DNA of 64,000 nt, from positions 49,781,659 through 49,845,658 of the forward strand of contig CM060068.1 of the NCBI GenBank assembly GCA_030533445.1, given 5' to 3'. The notes beneath the pieces are model-generated. The model was given only the letters and a program-made list of their open reading frames with translations, was not told the DNA's origin and did not search any database. This DNA is from Cyprinodon diabolis. Its lineage: Eukaryota; Chordata; Actinopteri; Cyprinodontiformes; Cyprinodontidae. Each line of letters starts with the position of its first letter. The first letter of the stretch is position 1. The position numbers were made by a program, and so were the translations under genes. Below are positions 56,370-64,000 of this stretch, piece after piece.

Positions 56370-59300
56370 TTTATAAAGGGCTCTGGTATATTACAGGCTC
56401 TGGTATATAAAGGGCTTTGGTTTATACAGGGCGCTGGTTTATAAAGGGCTCTGGTTTATAAAGGGCTCTGGTTTATAACGGCCTCCGGTTTATAAAGGGC
56501 TCTGGTTTTTAATGGGCTCTGGTTCATGCAGGGCTCTGGTTTATAACCGTCTTTGGTTTATAACGGGCTCTGTTTATAACCGTCTTTGGTTTATAACGGG
56601 CTCTGGTTTATAAAGGCTTCTGGTTTATAAAGGGCTCTGGTTTATAACAGGCTCTGGTTTACAACCGTCTTTGGTTTATAACGGGCTCTGGTTTATAACC
56701 AGCTTTGGTTTATAAAGGTCTCTGGTTTATAAAGGGTTATGATTCATAACGGGCTCTGATTTATAACCGGCTATGGTTAATAAAGGGCTCTGGTTTTTAA
56801 TGGGCTCTGGTTCATAAAGGGCTCTGGCTTATAAGCGGCTTTTTGTTTAAAAAGGCCTCTGGTTTATAAAAGGCTCTGGTTTATAACCGGCTTTGGTTTA
56901 TAAAGGGCTCTGGTTTATAACGGGCTCTGATTTATAACCGGCTTTGGTTTATAAAGAGCTCTGGTTCATAAAGGGCTCTGGTTTTTAAAGGGCTCTGATT
57001 TATTACAGGCTCTGGTAAAGGGCTTTGGTTTCTAAAGGGCTTTGGTTTCTAAAGAGCTTGGTGTAACCGGCTTTGGTTTATAAAGGGCTCTGGTTTATAA
57101 AGGGCTCTGGTTTATACAGGGCTCTGGTTTATAACGGGCTGTTGTATATAAAGGGCTCTGGTTTTTCAAGGGCTCTGGTTTATAACAGGCTCTGGTTTAC
57201 AACCGTCTTTGGTTTATAATGGGCTCTGGTTTATAACCGTCTTTGGTTTATACAGGGCTCTGGTTTATAAAGGTCTCTGGTTTATAACGGGCTCTGGTTT
57301 ATTACATGCTCTGGTATATAAAGTGCTTTTGTTTCTAAAGAGCTTTGGTTTCTAAAGGGCTTAAGTTTATAAAGGGCTCTGGTTTTTAATTGGCTCTGGT
57401 TCATAAAGGGTTCTGGCTTATAAGCGGCTTTGGTTTAAAAAGGCGTCTGGTTTATAAAAGGCTCTGGTTTATAACCGGCTTTGGTTTATAAAAGGCTCTG
57501 GTTTATAACGGGCTCTGGTTTATAACCGGCTTTGGTTTATAAAGAGCTCTGGTTGATAAAGGGCTCTGGTTTTTAAAGGGCTCTGGTTTATTACAGGCTC
57601 TGGTAAAGGGCTTTGGTTTCTAAAGGGCTTTGGTTTCTAAAGAGCTTGGTTTATAACCGGCTTTGGTTTATAAAGGGATCTGGCTTATAAAGGGCTCTGG
57701 TTTATAAAGGGCTCTGGTTGATAACGGGCTCTGGTTTATAAAGGGCTCTGGTTTATAAAGGGCTCTGGTTTTTCAAGGGCATTGGTTTATAACAGGCTCT
57801 GGTTTACAACCGTCTTTCGTTTATAACGGGCTCTGGTTTATAACAGGCTCTGGTTTATAAAGGGCTCTAGTTTATAAAGGGCTATGATTCATATCGGGCT
57901 CTGATTTATAACCGCCTTTGGTTTAAAAAGCGCTCTAGTTTATAACGGGCTCTGGTTTATAACCGTCTTTGGTTTACACAGGGCTCTCCTTTATAAAGGG
58001 CTCTAGTTTATAACGGGCTCTGATTTATAACCGTCTTTGGTTTATAAAGGGCTCTAGTTTATAAAGGGCTATGATTCATAATGGGCTCTGATTTATAACC
58101 GGCTTTGGTTTATAAAGCGCTCTAGTTTATAACGGGCTCTGGTTTATAACCGTCTTGGTTTACACAGGGCTCTGGTTTACAAGGGGCTCTGGTTTATAAA
58201 GGGCTCTGGTTTATTACAGGCTCTGGTATATAAAGGGCTTTGGTTTATACAGTGCGCTGGTTTATAAAGGGCTCTGGTTTTTAATGGGCTCTGGTTCATA
58301 CAGGGCTCTGGTTTATAACCGTCTTTGGTTTATAACGGGCTCTGGTTTATAACCGTCTTAGGTTTATAACGGGCTCTGGTTTATAAAGGGCTCTGGTTTA
58401 TAACAGGCTCTGGTTTGCAACCGTCTTCGGTTTATAACGGGCTCTGGTTTATAACCAGCTTTGGTTTATAAAGGGCTCTGGTTTATAAAGGGTTATGATT
58501 CATAACGGGCTCTGATTTATAACCGGCTATGGTTAATAAAGGGCTCTGGTTTTTAATGGGCTCTGGTTCATAAAGGGCCCTGGCTTATAAGCGGCTTTGG
58601 TTTAGAAAGGCGTCTAGTTTATAAAAGGCTCTTGTTTATAATCGGCTATTGTTTATAAAGGGCTCTGGTTTATAACGGGCTCTGATTTATAACCGTCTTT
58701 GGTTTATAAAGGGCTCTAGTTTATAAAGGGCTATGATTCATAATGGGCTCTGATTTATAACCGGCTTTGGTTTATAAAGCGCTCTAGTTTATAACGGGCT
58801 CTGGTTTATAACCGTCTTGGTTTACACAGGGCTCTGGTTTACAAGGGGCTCTGGTTTATAAAGGGCTCTGGTTTATTACAGGCTCTGGTATATAAAGGGC
58901 TTTGGTTTATACAGTGCGCTGGTTTATAAAGGGCTCTGGTTTTTAATGGGCTCTGGTTCATACAGGGCTCTGGTTTATAACCGTCTTTGGTTTATAACGG
59001 GCTCTGGTTTATAACCGTCTTAGGTTTATAACGGGCTCTGGTTTATAAAGGCTTCTGGTTTATAAAGGGCTCTGGTTTATAACAGGCTCTGGTTTGCAAC
59101 CGTCTTCGGTTTATAACGGGCTCTGGTTTATAACCAGCTTTGGTTTATAAAGGGCTCTGGTTTATAAAGGGTTATGATTCATAACGGTCTCTGATTTATA
59201 ACCGGCTATGGTTAATAAAGGGCTCTGGTTTTTAATGGGCTCTGGTTCATAAAGGGCCCTGGCTTATAAGCGGCTTTGGTTTAGAAAGGCGTCTAGTTTA

Positions 59301-62300
59301 TAAAAGGCTCTGGTTTATAATCGGCTATTGTTTATAAAGGGCTCTGGTTTATAACGGGCTCTGGTTTACAACCGTCTCTGGTTTATAACGGGCTCTGGTT
59401 CATTACATGCTCTGGTATATAAAGTGCTTTTGTTTCTAAAGAGCTTTGGTTTCTAAAGGGCTTAAGTTTATAAAGGGCTCTGGTTTTTAATTGGCTCTGG
59501 TTCATAAAGGGTTCTGGCTTATAAGCGGCTTTGGTTTAAAAAGGCGTCTGGTTTATAAAAGGCTCTGGTTTATAACCGGCTTTGGTTTATAAAAGGCTCT
59601 GGTTTATAACCGTCTTAGGTTTATAACGGGCTCTGGTTTATAAAGGCTTCTGGTTTATAAAGGGCTCTGGTTTATAACAGGCTCTGGTTTGCAACCGTCT
59701 TCGGTTTATAACGGGCTCTGGTTTATAACCAGCTTTGGTTTATAAAGGGCTCTGGTTTATAAAGGGTTATGATTCATAACGGGCTCTGATTTATAACCGG
59801 CTATGGTTAATAAAGGGCTCTGGTTTTTAATGGGCTCTGGTTCATAAAGGGCCCTGGCTTATAAGCGGCTTTGGTTTAGAAAGGCGTCTAGTTTATAAAA
59901 GGCTCTGGTTTATAATCGGCTATTGTTTATAAAGGGCTCTGGTTTATAACGGGCTCTGGTTTACAACCGTCTCTGGTTTATAACGGGCTCTGGTTTATTA
60001 CATGCTCTGGTATATAAAGTGCTTTTGTTTCTAAAGAGCTTTGGTTTCTAAAGGGCTTAAGTTTATAAAGGGCTCTGGTTTTTAATTGGCTCTGGTTTAT
60101 AAAGGGTTCTGGCTTTTAAGCGGCTTTGGTTTAAAAAGGCGTCTGGTTTATAAAAGGCTCTGGTTTATAACCGGCTTTGGTTTATAAAAGGCTCTGGTTT
60201 ATTACGGGCTCTGGTTTATAACCGGCTTTGGTTTATAAAGAGCTCTGGTTGATAAAGGGCTCTGGTTTTTAAAGGGCTCTGGTTTATTACAGGCTCTGGT
60301 AAAGGGCTTTGGTTTCTAAAGGGCTTTGGTTTCTAAAGAGCTTGGTTTATAACCGGCTTTGGTTTATAAAGGGATCTGGCTTATAAAGGGCTCTGGTTTA
60401 TAAAGGGCTCTGGTTGATAACGGGCTCTGGTTTATAAAGGGCTCTGGTTTATAAAGGGCTCTGGTTTATAAAGGGCTCTGGTTTTTCAAGGGCATTGGTT
60501 TATAACAGGCTCTGGTTTACAACCGTCTTTCGTTTATAACGGGCTCTGGTTTATAACAGGCTCTGGTTTATAAAGGGCTCTAGTTTATAAAGGGCTATGA
60601 TTCATATCGGGCTCTGATTTATAACCGCCTTTGGTTTATAAAGCGCTCTAGTTTATAACGGGCTCTGGTTTATAACCGTCTTTGGTTTACACAGGGCTCT
60701 GCTTTATAAAGGGCTCTAGTTTATAACGGGCTCTGATTTATAACCGTCTTTGGTTTATAAAGGGCTCTAGTTTATAAAGGGCTATGATTCATAATGGGCT
60801 CTGATTTATAACCGGCTTTGGTTTATAAAGCGCTCTAGTTTATAACGGGCTCTGGTTTATAACCGTCTTTGGTTTACACAGGGCTCTGGTTTATAAGGGG
60901 CTCTGGTTTATAAAGGGCTCTGGTTTATTACAGGCTCTGGTATATGAAGGGCTTTGGTTTATACAGTGCGCTGGTTTATAAAGGGCTCTGGTTTTTAATG
61001 GGCTCTGGTTCATACAGGGCTCTGGTTTATAACCGTCCTTGGTTTATAACGGGCTCTGGTTTATAACCGTCTTAGGTTTATAACGGGCTCTGGTTTATAA
61101 AGGCTTCTGGTTTATAAAGGGCTCTGGTTTATAACAGGCTCTGGTTTGCAACCGTCTTTGGTTTATAACGGGCTCTTGTTTATAACCATCTTTGGTTTAT
61201 AAAGGGCTCTGGTTTATAAAGGGTTATGATTCATAACGGGCTCTGATTTATAACCGGCTATGGTTAATAAAGGGCTCTGGTTTTTAATGGGCTCTGGTTC
61301 ATAAAGGGCTCTGGCTTATAAGCGGCTTTGGTTTAAAAAGGCGTCTAGTTTATAAAAGGCTCTGGTTTATAATCAGCTTTGGTTTATAAAGGGCTCTGGT
61401 TTATAACGGGCTCTGGTTTATAACCGGCTTTGGTTTATAAAGAGCTCTGGTTTATAAAGGGCTCTGGTTTTTAATGGGGTCTGATTCATTACAGGCTCTG
61501 GTAAAGGGCTTGGGTTTCTAAAGGGCTTTGGTTTCTAAAGAGCTTGGTGTATAACCGGCTTTGGTTTATAGAGGGCTCTGGTTTATAACGGGCTGTGGTT
61601 TATAAAGGGCTCTGGTTTATAAAGGGCTCTGGTTTTTCAAGGGCTCTGGTTTATAAAAGGCTCTGGTTTACAACCGTCTTTGGTTTATAATGGGCTCTGG
61701 TTTATAACCGTCTTTGGTTTATACAGGGCTCTGGTTTATAAAGGGCTCTGGTTTATAACGGGCTCTGGTTTTTTACATGCTCTGGTATATAAAGTGCTTT
61801 TGTTTCTAAAGAGCTTTGGTTTCTAAAGGGCTTAAGTTTATAAAGGGCTCTGGTTTTTAATTGGCTCTGGTTCATAAAGGGTTCTGGCTTATAAGCGGCT
61901 TTGGTTTAAAAAGGCGTCTGGTTTATAAAAGGCTCTGGTTTATAACCGGCTTTGGTTTATAAAAGGCTCTGGTTTATAACGGGCTCTAGTTTATAACCGG
62001 CTTTGGTTTATAAAGAGCTCTGGTTGATAAAGGGCTCTGGTTTTTAAAGGGCTCTGGTTTATTACAGGCTCTGGTAAAGGGCTTTGGTTTCTAAAGGGCT
62101 TTGGTTTCTAAAGAGCTTGGTTTATAACCGGCTTTGGTTTATAAAGGGATCTGGCTTATAAAGGGCTCTGGTTTATAAAGGGCTCTGGTTTATAACGGGC
62201 TCTGGTTTATAAAGGGCTCTGGTTTATAAAGGTCTCTGTTTTATAAAGGGCATTGGTTTATAACAGGCTCTGGTTTACAACCGTCTTTGGTTTACAACGG

Positions 62301-64000
62301 GCTCTGGTTTATAACAGGCTCTGGTTTATAACGGGCCCTGGTTTATAAAGGGCTCTAGATTATAAAGGGCTATGATTCATAACAGGCTCTGATTTATAAC
62401 TGGCTTTGGTTTATAAAGCGCTCTAGTTTATAACGGGCTCTGGTTTATAACCGTCTTTGGTTTACACAGGGCTCTGGTTTATAAAGGGCTCTAGTTTATA
62501 ACGGGCTCTGATTTATAACCGTCTTTGGTTTATAAAGGGCTCTAGTTTTTAAAGGGCTCTGGTTTATAACGGGCTCTGGTTTATAAAGGGCTCTGGTTTA
62601 TAAAGGGCTCTGGTTTTTCAAGGGCTCTGGTTTTTAACATCCTATGGCTTATAACGGGCTTTGGTTTAAAAAGGCCTCTGGTTTATAAAAGGCTCTGGCT
62701 TATAACGGGCTCTGTTTTATAACCGGCTTTGGTTTATAAAGGGCTCTGGTTTATAAAGGGCTCTGGTTTATTACAGGCTCTGGCTTATAACAGACTTTGG
62801 TTTAAAAAGGCCTCTGGTTTATAACTGCATTTGGTTTATAAAGGGCTCTGGTTTATAACGGGCTCTGCTTTATAACCGGCTTTGGTTTATAAAGGGCACT
62901 GGTTTATATAGGGCTCTGGTTTATTACAGGCTCTGGTATATAAAGGGCTTTGTTTTATACAGGGCGCTGGTTTATAAAGGGCTCTGGTTTATAAAGGGCT
63001 CTGGTTTATAACGGGCTCTGGTATATAAAGGGCTCTGGTTTTAAATGTCCTCTGGTTCATACAGGGCTCTGGTTTATAACTGTCTTTGGTTTATAACGGG
63101 CTCTGGTTTATAACCGTCTTTGGTTTATAACGGGCTCTGGTTTATAAAGGCTTCTGGTTTATAAAGGGCTCTGGTTTATAACAGGCTCTGGTTTACAACT
63201 GTCTTTGGTTTATAACGGGCTCTGGTTTATAAAGGGCTCTGGTTTGTAAAGGGCTCTGGTTTATAACGGGCTCTGGTTTATGAAGGGCTCTGGTTTATAA
63301 AGGGCTCTGGTTTTTCAAGGGCTCTGGTTTTTAACGTCCTATGGCTAATAACGGGCTTTGGTTTAAAAAGGCCTCTGGTTTATAAAAGGCTCTGGCTTAT
63401 AACGGGCTCTGCTTTATAACGGGCTCTGGTTTAAAAAGGGCTTTTGTTTCTAAAGGGCTTTGGTTTATAAAGGGCTTTGGTTTATAAAGGGCTCTGGATT
63501 ATAAAGGGCTTTGGTTTATAAAGGCTTCTGGTTTATAAAGTGCTCTGGTTTATAACAGGCTCTGGTTTATAACCGTCTTTGGTTTATAACGGGCTCTGGT
63601 TTATAACCAGCTTTGGTTTATAAAGGGCTCTGGTTTATAACCAGCTTTGGTTTATAAAGGGCTCTGGTTTATAAAGGGCTATGATTCATAACGGGCTCTG
63701 ATTTATAACCGGCTTTGGTTTATAAAGGGCTCTAGTTTATAACCGGCTCTGGTTTATAAAGGCTTCTGGTTTATAACGGGCTCTGGTTTATAACGGGCTC
63801 TGGTTAATAACAAGCTTTGGTTCATAAAGGGCTCTGGTTTATAAAGGGTTATGATTCATAACGGGCTCTGCTATATAACCGGCTTTGGTTTATAAAGGGC
63901 ACTGGTTTATATAGGGCTCTGGTTTATTACAGGCTCTGGTATATAAAGGGCTTTGGTTTATACAGGGCGCTGGTTTATAAAGGGCTCTGGTTTATAACGG
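56370..64000. repeat. 17-bp satellite, block 9, to the right edge
   Basis: The start is collinear with 50572-52490 at an offset of 5,798 bp (AGCGCTCTAG at 52131 and 57929). Then come overlapping duplications of about 662-679 bp: TGATTTATAACCGTC at 58021 and 58683, and TTTGCAACC at 58414 and 59093. From about 62600 the order matches block 1 (GGCTCTGGCTTATAAC at 62776, GTCCTATGG at 63336), closest to its last unit, so the array returns to the window-start type and continues off the right edge. No gene is seen. Confidence 0.9.

Noticed and set aside
1..64000. Telomere repeat or CENP-B box that would place the array
   Set aside because: I saw no TTAGGG arrays and no sequence fitting the CENP-B box, so location cannot be assigned.

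Overview
The window looks like a vertebrate satellite region, most likely from a teleost fish. The LTR retrotransposons are of the vertebrate Tf1/sushi (chromovirus Ty3/Gypsy) type, and a short interspersed sequence matches, from memory, a repeat common in spiny-rayed fish genomes. I see no host protein-coding gene, tRNA, rRNA or other RNA gene. About 54 of the 64 kb is one satellite with a 17-bp monomer (GGCTCTGGTTTATAAAG and variants). It runs off both ends of the window.

Layout: 1-14271 satellite with nested higher-order repeats, interrupted by a 268-bp dispersed repeat at 11423-11690; 14272-15265 solo LTR with target-site duplication GGCTC; 15266-16768 satellite, including a 40-bp inverted patch; 16769-21708 a nearly complete but broken Ty3/Gypsy element on the minus strand with target-site duplication ATAAG (gag, protease, RT/RNase H, integrase, complete 5' LTR, 145-bp remnant of the 3' LTR); 21709-36611 satellite with tandem duplications of 1,816 and 1,596 bp; 36612-38236 a second Gypsy fragment (part of gag plus 5' LTR); 38237-38940 satellite; 38941-40474 a third Gypsy fragment with a repeat-rich gag-like region and one LTR; 40475-64000 satellite, with three units of a 1,015-bp higher-order repeat and three more copies of the dispersed repeat, all carried by segmental duplication of the satellite.

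The array appears to evolve by duplication of 0.7-8 kb blocks and by gain or loss of whole 17-bp monomers. Block offsets differ by exactly 17, 34 or 170 bp at several places.

The most informative signal is in the LTR elements. Each has an 11-nt sequence in its LTR, at the predicted transcript 5' end (28-31 bp from a TATA box). In the three elements that keep internal sequence, this is complementary to the 11 nt starting one base inside the LTR, and no tRNA-type TGG primer site is present there. This is the arrangement expected for Tf1-type self-primed reverse transcription. In one diverged element both partners have changed together. In all three the gag start codon lies in the last six bases of the 5' LTR, so the primer site is also gag coding sequence. 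All elements here appear dead: RT active site YIND, zinc knuckle His to Asn, frameshifts, stops and large deletions.
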